Shown: positions 42,911-54,184 of the stretch, piece by piece
Position numbering within the stretch: the stretch's first letter is position 1
Layout: every line of letters starts with the position of its first letter
Made by a program: the position numbers and the translations under genes
From: Paulownia fortunei
Taxonomy: Eukaryota > Streptophyta > Magnoliopsida > Lamiales > Paulowniaceae
Reading direction: 5' to 3'
Assembly (NCBI GenBank): GCA_019321725.1
Contig: CM033118.1
Span: forward strand, 9,760,071 to 9,824,070
Length of the DNA: 64,000 nt
Notes under the pieces: generated by a model
Told to the model about the DNA's origin: nothing
The model's input: the letters and a program-made list of their open reading frames with translations, nothing else
Database searches by the model: none

Positions 42911-45040
42911 TAAAGCCCAACTTTGATTGTTGGTTTTACCTCTCTAAGACTAAATGTCTAAGAGAAGAAGTGCAAAAAGTTCCCAATGGAAACAAAATAC
43001 AAAATTAGACCTGTCCAGAAGATTAGTCCGAACAAGATAGGTTTATACAAGCATTGTGGTATAAAGAAGTACAAAAAGAGAAAATGCAAGTATGGACTTG
43101 CTTAAATGATATAGGAGTTCTAATTCAAACTTTAAGTTAAAAAGGATTTAATTCCAATTTATATTTTGTTGATGTCCTCCATTAGCATTGAGAATTGTTC
43201 ATGCGTATTGGATAGCAGATATGATCCCACCTCTATAAGAAGTTGTAGAAAATGACAAGAAGAATGAGATAAGATGAAAGGACAATCCTTAAGATTAAAA
43301 TTGAAGCAAATGTTGATTCATTGGCTAAAGGAAAGGTCCACTTAGCTTTTCATGGAATAAGGGTAGCACTAATTACTTGCTTTTAGTGCAAAATGACATT
43401 AAAGAGCAGCATTTCTATTAAATCTGAAAAAAATTGATTGTAAAATCTATGGATGGAAATGTTCCAAGGTTATTGATGTTTGTGCATTGGCAATTAACTT
43501 ATATTGCCACAAAATTCCATGTTTTAGCTGTCAAAGCCCAACGTTGATTGTTGGTTCTACCTACTCTAAGAATAAAGTCAAAGAGAATGAGTGAAAAGAG
43601 TTCTCAATACAAACAAAAATACAAACTTGGACTTACCTAAAGGATTAATCCAAACAAGATAGGTTTATGCAACCATTGCAGTATGAAAGGGCATAAAAAG
43701 AGAAAATGCAAGTATGGATTGATTTAAGTGATATAGAAGGGGTTCTAATTCAAGCCTAAGATTACAAAAGGGTTCTAATTCAAACTTTGAGTTAAAAATG
43801 GTTTTAATTCAAATTTATATCTTGTTCTTGTCAACCATTAGCATTGATAATTTTTCTTGATTATTGGATCCCATCTCTACAAGGAGTTGTGGAAGATGAC
43901 AAGAAGAATGAGACTAAATTGCTTAAGATTGAAGTTGAAGCAAAAATTGCTTCATTGGCTAAAGGAACGGTCTACTTAGCTCTGCATAGAATTAAGGTAG
44001 CACTAATTATTAGATTTTGGTGCGAAATGATATTAAAGAACGATACTCCTATTAAATTCAAAAAAGTCTGATTGTAAAATCAAAGGATGGAAATGTTCTA
44101 TGGTTATTAATGTTCGTGCATTGCCAGTTAACTTATACTGCCGCAAAATTCCAAATTATAGGAGATTCTAGCTGTTAAATCCTAACTTTGGTTGTTGTTT
44201 CTACCTACTCTAAAACTAAAGGTCTAAGAGAAGGAGCGAAAAGAGTTTTGAATAGAAACAAAAATAAAAAATTGGGCTTGGCTAGAGGATTAATTTGGAC
44301 AAGACTGGTTTATGCAACTATTACGGTGTGAAGGGGCGTAGAAAGAGAAAATGCAAGTATATACTTGCTTAAATGAAATATAAGGGGTTCTAATGAAAGC
44401 GTTAGATTAGAAAGGTTTCTGATTCAACCTTTAAGTTAAATAGTGTTTTAATTCAAATTTATATTTTTTTTATGTCAACCATTAGCATTGACAATTTTTT
44501 GAGGGTATTAGATACTAGATATGACCCATCTCAAAAAAAAGTTGTAGAATATGATAAGAAGAATGAGATAAGAGTAAAGGACAATCATTAAGGTTGAAAT
44601 TGAAGCAAAGGTTAATTCATTAGGTAAAGAAATGGTCCACTTAGCTCTGCATGGAATTAGGGTAGCACTAATTATTTACTTTTAGTGCGAAACGACATTA
44701 AAGAGTAGTATTTCTCTTAAATTTGAAAAATTTTGATTTTAAAATCTATGGATTAAAATGTTCCAAGGTTATTGATGTTCGTGCATTAGCGATTAACTTA
44801 TATTGCCACAAAATTCCATGTTTTAGCTATCAAAGTTCAACTTTGATTGTTGGTTCTACCACTCTAAGAAGTTCTCAATAGAAACAAAAAAACAAAACTG
44901 GGCTTGGCTAGAGGATTAATCCATACAAGATAGGTTTATGCAGCCATTGTTGTATGAAAGGGCATAGAAAGAGAAAATGCAAGTATGGACTTGCTTAAGT
45001 GAAATAGAAGGGGTTCTAAATCAAGCCTTAGATTCCTCTT
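42911..45040 (+). repeat. Tandem array of Copia gag zinc-knuckle/protease modules, plus orientation
   Basis: Module starts at 42911, 43531, 44176 and 44830 (periods about 620, 645, 654), each opening near 'cccaactttgattgttgg'. A full module encodes a lysine-rich lead-in, a CCHC-like knuckle (about 43041, 43663, 44308, 44933), a spacer, the start of a copia protease (for example V-L-D-T-R-Y-D near 44500) and the downstream protease stretch. The knuckle is Cys/His-intact in part in the second copy (C-N-H-C-S-M-K-G-H) and fourth copy (C-S-H-C-C-M-K-G-H), and lost in others. The fourth unit stops after its knuckle at about 45036. The copies are clearly diverged. Confidence 0.75.
43844..44071 (+). 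pseudogene. Longest protease-module frame in the array
   Basis: A 75-codon frame from the second module: 'VEAKIASLAKGTVYLALHRI' preceded by D-D-K-K-N-E-T-K-L-L-K-I-E. It corresponds to the region after the DTG motif in copia proteases. The DTG itself is deleted in this copy (L-D-Y-W-I-P at about 43860). It is unlikely to be expressed as a protein. Confidence 0.45.
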
Positions 45041-46155
45041 AGACCTTTACTCTTAGAGTAGGTAGAACCAACAATCAAAATTGGGCTTTAATAGCTAAAA
45101 CATGGAATTTTGTGGCTGTATAAGCTAATTGCCAATGCATGAACATCAATAAAATTGGAGCATTAATCAAACTATTTTGAATTTAATAGAAATACTGCTT
45201 TTTAATGTCATTTTACACTAAAAGCAAATAATTAGTGCTTCCCTAATTCCATGCAGAGCTAAGTGGACCATTCCTTTAGCTAATGAAGCAACCTTTGCAT
45301 CAACTTCAATCTTAAGGATTGTCCTTTCCTCTTAGTCTCATTCTTCTTGTCATGTTCTACAACTCCTTACAGAGATGTGATCATATTCGATATCTAATAC
45401 CCAAGAAAAATTGTCAATGCTAATGGTTGACATCAACAATATATAAGTTTGAATTAAAACCCTTTTTAACTCAAAGCTTGAATCAGAACCCTTTCTAATC
45501 TAAGGCTTTCATTAGAACCTATTCTATTTCATTTAAGCAAATTTATACTTGCATTTTTCTTTCTATGCCCCTTCATACCACAATGGTTGCATAAACCTAT
45601 CTTGTCCAGATTAATCCTCTAACCAAGCCCGGTTTTGTACTTTTGTTTCTATTGAGGACTTTTTTCACTCCCTCTCTTAATCCTGTAGTTTTAGAGTAGG
45701 TAGAACCAACAATCAAAGTTGGGATTTAATAGCTAGAATCTCCTATAATTTGCAATTTTGTGGTAGTATAAGTTAATTGCTAATGCACGAACATCAATAA
45801 CCATAGAATATCTCCATCCTTTGAATTTACAATCACACTTTTTCTAATTTAATAGAAGTACCGCTCTTTAATGTCGTTTCGCACCAAAAACTAATAATTA
45901 GTGCTACCTTAATTCTATGCAGAGCGAAGTGGACTATTCCTTTAGCTAATGAAACAAATTTTGCTTCAATGTCAATCTTAAGGATTGTTATTTCCCCTTA
46001 GTACCATTCTTTTTGTCATCTTTTACAACCCCTTGTAGACATGGGATCATATCCGGTATCCAATACCCAAGAAAAATTGTCAACGCTAATAGTTGACATC
46101 TACAAGATGTAAATTTGAATTAAAACCCTTTTAAACTCAAAGTTTGAATTGGAAC
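45041..46155 (-). repeat. Inverted continuation of the zinc-knuckle/protease array
   Basis: The same module in minus orientation, with equivalent points at 45081 and 45719 (period about 638). Minus strand 46070-46045 preserves V-L-D-T-G-Y-D-P, an intact D-T-G protease motif (codons at 46052-46060). Minus strand about 45610-45575 preserves C-N-H-C-G-M-K-G-H. The plus and minus arrays meet at about 45036-45045, forming a large imperfect inverted repeat. Confidence 0.75.
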
Positions 46156-46750
46156 CATTTACTCTAAACTTTCGCTTGTAGACCCATTTGCAGCCAATAG
46201 GAACTATTCCTTATGGTGGGTCCACCAAGGTCCAAACCTTGTTGGAGTACATGGAATCCATCTCGGATTACATGGCTTCTTGCCATCTTTTCGAGTCGAT
46301 GTCCGACATCGCCTCTCCATAAGTCCTTGGATCATCATCCAAGGAGAGATTCTCCTTATTGTTCTCTAACAAAAAACCATAACTCTCAGATGGTTTTAAG
46401 ATCCTATGGGATCTTCTAGGAGAATGTGTGTTCGAAGGCCCAGCCTCAACTGGTTGGCTCATTACTACGTCTGTAAGGAGGTTTTGTGGTTCTTGAATTT
46501 CTTCAAGTTCTACAATTTCCCCATTTCTATCTAATAGAAAATTTTCTTCCAAAAAGGTGGCATTCCTCGAAACAAACAACTTTTGTTCTGAGGGGTCGTA
46601 TAAATAATATCTAATGGATTTCTTTAGATACCCTACAAATCTATATAAACTGGATCTCATATCCAATTTATCTTCCATTTGATGCTTTACGTAAGTAGCA
46701 CACCCCCATACCTTAAGGTATTTGCAAGAGGGTGGTTTTCCACACCACAT
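46156..46750 (-). pseudogene. Copia-E integrase C-terminus and RT start
   Basis: A 160-codon frame (46750-46268): W-C-G-K-P-P-S-C-K-Y-L-K-V-W-G-C, then the Y-L-K-K-S-I-R-Y-Y-L-Y-D-P block, an acidic linker, and R-R-S-H-R-I-L-K-P leading into RT (D-I-D-S-K-R-W-Q-E-A-M). RT continues at 46267-46160 in another frame and stops at the array junction. This is the best-preserved such segment in the window. Confidence 0.8.
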
Positions 46751-46859
46751 CTCATATGGTGTTTTGGGTATCGACTTTCATGGCACTCTATTTAATAGAT
46801 ATGCCGCCGTTTCTAGAGCATAGTCCCAGAATGAAAGAGAAAGTCTAGTAAAACTCATC

Positions 46860-47295
46860 ATTGATCGAACCATGTCCAACAAGGTTTGATTTTTATGCTC
46901 TGTAACTTTGTTGAGTTTGGGATTTGTAGGAGGGGTCCATTGAGAGAGAACTCATTCTCTTTTAGATTATCAAGAAACTCTATGCTCAAGTATTCACCTC
47001 CTCAATTTGATCGAAGAGATTTGATACTTAGCCCAGTTTATTTCTCCACCTCATATTTGAATTCTTTGAACTTTTCAAAAGTTTCAAATTTATACCTCAT
47101 AAGGTAGACATAATCATACCTAGAATAATCGTCGGTAAAAGTTATAAAGTAGTGATAGTTTCCACAAGCACTAAAACTTAGTAGCCCACATACATCTTTA
47201 TGAATCAAATTCAATAGATTTTTGGCTCGCTCCACTTGTCCAACAAATGGTAATTTGGTTATTTTCCCTTTGAGACATGACTCACATGTTGGCAT
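46860..47295 (-). pseudogene. Copia-E integrase core, second Asp lost
   Basis: The frame 47295-47038 carries C-E-S-C-L-K-G-K, the first Asp (H-K-D-V-C-G) and 'FITFTDDYSRYDYVYLMRYK'. At about 47010-46995 the second catalytic motif reads S-N-stop-G-G-E-Y: Asp to Asn and Gln to stop. Glu survives in T-E-H-K-N-Q-T-L-L-D-M-V near 46900-46870. Confidence 0.78.
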
Positions 47296-47830
47296 TCCTT
47301 GTTTTTCGAAAGATTGAGTAATTGGGCCAACTTATGAATTCTTTTCTCAGAAAATGACCTAATCTTGCATGCCATGAGCGTTGGGAACTATGATTATCTA
47401 TTTTTCTTTTATTTTGTTGAACATGGAAAAAAGAGTTATGGTGATTAATAGAATATAAATCATTCATCAATACACCAGAGGTAATCAGAACCGAATCTTT
47501 AAAAATAGAACAACTTCTATATTTTATTGAAAAAGTAAAACCTTCTCCATCTAAAATAGGAATGAAAATAATATTCTTGACTATCTCTAGATCATAAAGA
47601 TAATTGTTTAAAACTAAAAGTACACCATTTCCTAAAGCTAAGTTGATACTCCTATAGCTAATACAACAACCTTTGCTCCATTTTCCAACCGCAGGACTAT
47701 CTCTTCTCTACTTAGCTTCCTACTTCTTGCCATCACCTGCAAATCATTGCAAAGATGAGACCCATAGCCGTCATCTAATACCCAAGAAGCATCGTTAACT
47801 GATAAGTTAACTTCAACAAAATAAATACCT
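47282..47830 (-). pseudogene. Copia-E protease and GAG-pre-integrase
   Basis: The minus strand near 47800-47745 reads S-W-V-L-D-D-G-Y-G-S-H-L-C: the active-site D-T-G is D-D-G. The GAG-pre-integrase frame 47470-47282 has S-S-Q-R-S-W-H-A-R-L-G-H. Interrupting stops lie at about 47660. Confidence 0.7.
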
Positions 47831-47871
47831 GAATTCTTCAGGCTCGCAAGGTACTCCTTGCAGTTCCTCTT

Positions 47872-48402
47872 CTAATGCCCAGGTTTGCAGCAATAGTGAC
47901 ACTTGTCATCGGTCTTGTTGGAACTTTTGGAGATACTTTCCTTTCCCCTTCTTTCACCTATTAGCTTCATGCCTTTGGATTTTGAGGAACGTTTTCCTTT
48001 TCCCTTCTTTCTCTCGGGCTTTGCAGCTTTTGAGTTGGATGGGGATCCAATCTGCATGATTGGCTTGTCCTTCTTTATAGTGGACTCAACCATCTTCAAT
48101 ATATTAACCAGTTCAACAAGACTAGTTTCCATTTTATACATGTTGAAGTTGACAACAAAGGTGTCAAATGATGGAGGCAAAGACTGTAGGATGAGATCCA
48201 AATAGAGCTCGTTATCCATAACGACTCCAAGTGACTTAAGCCTTTCAATCAGGCCTATCATCTTCCATCCATGATCATAGACTGAAGAGCCCTCCGTCAT
48301 ATAGGTCCTGAAAAGCTCTTTCAAGATCTGATATCTCGCCTGCCTAGTATATTCACCATATAATCGCATACCCATGTACCTCGTGTTACCTTTGCAACTC
48401 AT
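47872..48402 (-). pseudogene. Copia-E gag with zinc knuckle
   Basis: A 176-codon frame with the copia gag (UBN2-type) core: 'LILQSLPPSFDTFVVNFNMY' after H-G-W-K-M-I-G-L-I-E-R-L-K-S-L-G. A lysine/arginine-rich linker follows, then C-H-Y-C-C-K-P-G-H, three of four knuckle ligands before a stop. In the continuing sequence K-R-N-C-K-E-Y-L completes the knuckle after the stop. The N-terminal part above 48402 is broken. Confidence 0.82.
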
Positions 48403-50076
48403 TTGACATTGATGCCATTATATAGCATCGCGCTTGCAGATCATCATCCACAAGCTCTAATCCCTCTTTTTAGATTATAGAATGATTCGATGGTTCCTCA
48501 ACCAATCGACATAGTTAGGACCAGTTAATTTATTAGTTTCTAGAATTGATGCAAGTGGATTTTTAGTCATTTATAGACAATCTACAAATATATAAATGAG
48601 GTGGAAAATTAGCATACTTTCAAAATCATATTCATTTATAACAAGGTTTTTAGTAATAAATATCTCCCACTATTTCATTCAAATTCCATCACCCCCTATT
48701 GGTAATTCGGGAAATCTTATTTCTTAGTGGGCTTGAGGCTCAATCAATATGTCATATGCCTCAATTTTATGAGCCCATAAAACATAGTGAAAGGTAGTTA
48801 ACTTTTAATAATTGTATCTCCATATAACCCTCAAGTTATTTTACTCACTTCTTCCCATATACCCCAATTTTATGTGCCTGTATGGTACTAAGTGTCAAAC
48901 AAGACCCATCAAACCTCCATGTAGATGGAGCATCAAAACATTCCATGACTCATGGCCAACATAGAGACGAGTCCATTCCATGGGCATCACCATGCTTAGT
49001 AAAGATCACAGCTTTCCATTACAGAGTCATTCCAGGATTCATGGCTAATGACAAATTAAGGTAGCAGCATCATGTCAACTACTTTTTATGGTAGGCATGG
49101 ATTATTGGGTCCTACCCAATTTTATCCATATTTGCTTAAAATTAGAATTCAAAAATTCATTTACTTGATTTTTAGTTCAAGTGGGATATTTATGTTAATC
49201 AAGACCTCATCAATTTTAATCCTGATTTATTTAATAAATTGACAAGCAAGTTAATTAAATAAACCCTACGCATGTATCTAATAAATACATACATAATCTG
49301 GATAATCATGGGCCATTTCTATGCAATCCATTTGAGCGAAAAATGGATCTAGGTCAATTTAAGGGTAATAGAATGGAAATATAAACTAGTTTCTATTACA
49401 TGAATATACCCCATACATTCATGAGTTTTCTCTTGATTCTTCGTCTTTATCCTTCTTTTTGTCCACCAAAAAGCAAAAGAAAAATCTCACCCTATTCTAC
49501 TCTTATTCAAAATGTAAAGTACATATAAGGAAAGAATAAGAGGCTCACAGGCCTTATTTCAAAAACCCAAAGATAAATAAATTCAATCACATTGGTCCAA
49601 ATGACACCACGATCATCCCATTCATACTAATAAATACATCACATTAATTTATTAAAGCATGTAAATTTGCCATCCTTTTAAAATAATAATTTCATGACTT
49701 GGGATAAAATCTTGATTTTTCAAGAGAAACCCTTTTTCAATTTTAAAAATAAACATTTTAATTATAAAATTAAAAAATCATATTTTACAATTCAACATGA
49801 CAGCACGCACAATGAGGAGCATTGCTATGTGCGGGCACCCAGTAGGTGCCCAGCCGTCTCCCGACGAGCGTCCAGCCATCACCCATTGCTGCGCACACAG
49901 GCACTCGATGCCGTGCCGTGTATGATTTCTTCTTCTGATCAAATCAAATTCAATCATACATGTTCTGTTTAATAATTAAATTAATTTTAAAATAATTTTA
50001 TCCCAACCAGAACTACAACAAATCAATCAGAATTTAACAAGCATAAATTGAATTCAATTGAAATCGCGCAAATTGT

Positions 50077-50089
50077 GCCTCTGATACCA
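50077..50089 (-). other. Primer binding site, tRNA-iMet (Copia-E)
   Basis: The reverse complement reads TGGTATCAGAGGC, an intact copia PBS, one base from the LTR edge. Confidence 0.88.
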
Positions 50090-50090
50090 C

Positions 50091-52001
50091 TGTTGGGTTC
50101 GCGTGATCCCAGGGTTTATGGAGTGAAAAATAAATTTTTTTAAAAATACCATACCATAACAATTATACTAATACCCTAGATCCGATGCGATTTTTAACGA
50201 TCTCGCAATTTTTAATATAATAAAATAATAAAAGTATCAATTTATACATTTCTATACACTCCGATAAAATTTATATATTTCTATACACTCCAGTTATCGT
50301 AGGATATGAAGCAATCAATTGCTAGCCTCTTTTCTGAATTTGGTTCACAAGAATCCAAATGTCTTCCCTCTAAATTAGTCCACATTTTGAGTAAGAATAC
50401 AAAATCAAAATTCGCTAGCAATTTTGATTTCTTTTGTAATCTAGTTGATGGAGTGTGTATAGAAAATATTAATTCCTGTTATCAATTTGTGATAAAAGAA
50501 TTAATACTTAAAAATGAAATTTTTAGAGAAAAAGGACGAATGAATAAAACAATTTTCTTCTCTTAATTTCTATATGGCAAAAAATTATATGAATGTTTCT
50601 TCTTTTTACAATTTTCGACTATGAGGTGTATATAGGGGGCTCAAAATTCCAAGAGTCCTACTCTTGGTATTTTGTGTCTTTTTTTGATTGGTTGGAAGAT
50701 ATTTTGGTTGTTCCAAACTTCTTTCAACTTTATTCATTTCATATCTTCCAAAGATATTTAAGGTTTCCAAAAAATTCCCAGCTCTTGACTTTTCATCCTT
50801 TTTCAACCACCTTCATGTACCTTTCCTAATGGGCCTTTGTGAATTGGGCTTGGACTCAAAAATAAATCCTACAATTAATCCAATTAATTGTCTTAGCCCA
50901 AACTCACGTAGTTAATTCCATCTAGCCCACCTAATCAAATTAGGTCCAACTAAATAATCTAATTATTTAATTAAGTAAATTAATTTAATAATTAATTTAT
51001 GGACCACACAATTAATTTGATCCAATCAAATAATTGTTTCTCTCCAATTGGGCTCATTAATCTTATTAGGTCCAATTAAATAATCTAATTATTTAATTAA
51101 ATAATTAATTCAACTCCTTGAATTACTTTAAACCCTAATTAATTAATATCCATCAGTTAATTGGATCTAACCCCTTGGATCAATTCCTAAATTAGAAATG
51201 TTTCATCTCAAATTATGTGTGACCCTTTAGGTTCATAACTAATCTAGTAGTGGGCTTGGAATATTTGCGACTTATGAATAATAATTATTTCAATTAATTA
51301 ATCCACTTGAAATTAACTCCTTAATTTTAAGAACCTCACAAGTTATGGAAAATACCTAACAAGTGCATCAAGACTACCTAGACTTAGGTAAAATAGTGAG
51401 TCAACCTTTTTTAACTACGAGCATCATACATGTAAGGTCCTTCCATCAACTAATCTCCTGATTGAGTCTAGGGAATAGATTAATACTCAGAACCCTAATT
51501 GCTCAATAACTATGATTTCATTTCAAGTTTCAATAACTCGTGATGAATCACTAGAAAACCCCCATCTAACATTTATCCTACCTTGGCCAAGGACTTCTGA
51601 GTCATGAACTATGAAAACATAGGAGATTCACTTGTTCTGCCAAACAAGTGACAGATCCTTTGTTGGTCACTCATTAACCTCCACACATATCAATGCAATA
51701 TCCAATATATCCTCTTTATGATTGTTTGCCAATCAGAAGATACATCAAAATGAAACACGATATGTACAAGGCTACCATGGTGCCACAAGTTAAAAGACTA
51801 ATCGTGTATTATCACCATCAAATGTGTGACCACGCCCCACAACTAAGTTTGGCCTAGGGACTTTATCTAATTACAAAATACAATTAAAGACAAATAAATT
51901 TACCTATTTTATTAATATGATTTGAAAAAGATTATTTTTTACAAATCTCTAGAGTATAAAAGATGCCCAATGTAATTGGCACATCGGGTACTGCTTCAAC
52001 A
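50091..52001 (-). repeat. Copia-E 5' LTR (1911 bp)
   Basis: It starts TGTTGGGTTCGCG and ends GCTTCAACA (TGTTG...CAACA). It shares the 'gtgtgaccctttaggttca' block (51219-51237), the AATTAATT-rich block (50930-51150) and the 'cattaacctcc' block (51673-51683) with the other family LTRs. Confidence 0.82.
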
Positions 52002-53339
52002 CTAAATACATTCATCTATGCCCTCAACCTATCTCCATATGACCCCTTGATAAGATTGTGCACAAAATGTCACACCTTAAGCTCTCTTAGGGACAATCAT
52101 TATTTTTTCAAGTTGTACAAGTAGGTATAGTGATCTTTAAGAAATGAAGTCGAATGGTGGTCATTCATATGCATTGCACATCCCATTCTGTGAAAAAGAG
52201 CTCAAAGGGGGTAACTAGTGAATAAAAATGTGATCATGGTAGGCTTGAAAGGCACAAAAGAGTCAAAGATGGCCTAAATCATTTCTAAATTTACTACTTA
52301 TCTAGGATTTCGCCTCAAAGAGTAATCAAGAAAGTTCTAAAACACCACAAAATGACCAATACAACTCATTGGAAGCAAAATCCAACACCAAGGAGCACCA
52401 ATTCAGAATGTTTCAACACAACGTGCACAATGAAAATTCATCATTCATGACAAGGATCAAATGAACACAAGAATCGCCATTTCACAAGACTAGCAATTTT
52501 TCTTTCCTCTAGACTCTATACAATATCATTTAGGTATCATCACAGGTAATCAGTAATCAAGTTATTCATTTAATCACAAAACACGGACTCAACTAAGTCT
52601 GTCAACAAAGCGTGCCTACTCTTGGACTCTCATCACATAATATAGGCAATTCAAATCGAAAAAATTGGCTCAATTTTTCACATAAAGTTCAAACACACAA
52701 AATACAAATTCCACCCCCAACTTTAAAATTAACATTGTCCTCAATGTTTAAGGAATTAAAGCACATAAGAGATGGAAATAAGAAACTCCCCTTTCCAACA
52801 GATGATGCACTTGGAGTTCATGGGAGATGCACACATATCACCAAGGTGACATCCATCTACACAAGGAATGAAATCACGAAAGCATATGGGTTAAAGCAAT
52901 GAAAGTGAGAACACTAACATAGACAAAGAAAAATAATAGCTAAACATGCTTAAATCTAGAAAGCAAACATATTTTAAAAACCAACTAAAAAATTATTAAA
53001 AAGCAAAAGAAAATGAGCTTCGGTTGCCTCCCAAGAAGGCTTGGTTTATAGTCGTCAGCCTAACTATCTTCTTTACTCATCCTGGATCTAAAAATAAGTA
53101 TTTATTATGCCACGTCTTTGTGTGCTCTAAGAGCACAGGTGATCTTTTCGGATATGCAAGGGAATGATGATTCAGAATAGCATCAAGGGCCTTTTGGACA
53201 TCAACAAGTATATCCCCATTACTGCGAATGGTCTTCCAAACATGGTCAAGATGTACCCATTTTTTTCCATATTAAATGAAAAAAATAGTAGAGCACAAAA
53301 ATTGGTCACTATTCCCAAGCATATCTTGAGTCACCCTAG

Positions 53340-53480
53340 CAGCCCTTGCTTCATCTAGTGCATGCTTTCTGAAATTAAATAATGAAATTGGATTAGTGTT
53401 TGCATCTAAATCACATAATGCTATTTCACAAGTAGAGTTTCCAATTGAATAGAGGATAATAAAACACCCTGAATTACTTA
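53340..53480 (-). pseudogene. Gypsy-3 protease scrap
   Basis: The minus-strand frame has S-T-C-E-I-A-L-C-D-L-D-A-N-T-N, corresponding to the A-L-C-D-L-G-A-S active-site block with Gly changed to Asp. Confidence 0.6.
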
Positions 53481-53639
53481 GCACTTAAGGTGGCTTCTCT
53501 TGCAAGATGGCATTGCACTTTTCAATAGTTTCGCGCTTCTCCATTTGTTATTGTTGGATGGCTTTACAATGCCCTCTTGGATTGACTTCCATATCCTTTG
53601 GAAAGTTTTCTTTATATTTTTTAGTATCAATTTCAGTAG

Positions 53640-54015
53640 CAAGCTATCCAATTTGAGTTTTAATTGATTTTATTTGAGCTCCTAAACTTGAAGCTAGCTA
53701 CCCCAATTGAGTCTCAATGTTGTATATCTTTGTTTCATTCTTATTCAATCGGGCTCCTGTTTTGCCAATGAAAGTTCTTAGTAAATCCTCGAATGATGCC
53801 TTTTTCAAAACTTTGGTTTCCATAAATGAAGTGCTAGTGGATGACATGGAATCCATTACTTGAGAAGCTCCATTAGAAGTTAAAGCTGTAAATTAGTTAG
53901 AAAGAGAATAAATTTGTGCAGTTAATTGTATAAAAGAATCTACCTCAAGAACACCAACAACCTTTTTAATGGACGATCTCTTGGAAGGCTATTGATAGCT
54001 ATTAATGGCCATCGC
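53640..54015 (-). pseudogene. Gypsy-3 gag linker and truncated gag
   Basis: The 53640-53790 stretch equals the coiled linker of Gypsy-1 (14480-14620) base for base in many positions. At about 54015-54020 the gag piece equivalent to 15005-15025 joins directly to leader sequence equivalent to 15781, so about 750 bp of gag have been deleted. Confidence 0.65.
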
Positions 54016-54160
54016 CTCAAGACTCCTAGCCTTATACTTACAAATACATATAACCCAATGAAAAGCAAAACAACATCAAAACATGGAAAGAAAGTAAATA
54101 CACCTTAAACTAAAATCAAGACTAAGTTATAACAATATTAATGCAATTATGATAAAATAA

Positions 54161-54178
54161 TCACCGGCAACAGTGCTA
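54161..54178 (-). other. Primer binding site, tRNA-Asp type (Gypsy-3)
   Basis: The reverse complement reads TAGCACTGTTGCCGGTGA, four differences from the Athila/Tat-type PBS. Confidence 0.7.
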
Positions 54179-54184
54179 AAAATT

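Larger units (their letters stand above)
40755..45040 (+). mobile_element. Copia-D: plus-strand remnant of the Copia-A/B/E family
   Basis: LTR end, PBS-like CGGTATCAAACC (41086-41097) and a leader whose blocks match the reverse complement of the Copia-E leader. The 41895-41965 block ('gacctaaatcca...atggcccatggtcatcc') matches Copia-E 49300-49360, 42215-42250 matches about 48840-48870, and 42395-42440 matches about 48650-48710. After that comes the amplified zinc-knuckle/protease array. There is no integrase, RT or 3' LTR. Confidence 0.65.
46156..52001 (-). mobile_element. Copia-E: 5' half of a Copia element with LTR and PBS
   Basis: Minus-strand order: 5' LTR 52001-50091, PBS 50089-50077, leader, gag 48402-47872, protease, GAG-pre-integrase 47470-47230, integrase 47230-46600, and RT start ending at about 46156. 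There the sequence switches abruptly to the inverted module array. The rest of RT, RNase H and the 3' LTR are missing. Confidence 0.82.

Noticed and set aside
42911..46155. CRISPR-like or satellite array
   Set aside because: The units are 620-655 bp and encode retrotransposon motifs, and there are no short repeats with unique spacers. It is an amplified Copia module, not CRISPR or a centromeric satellite.
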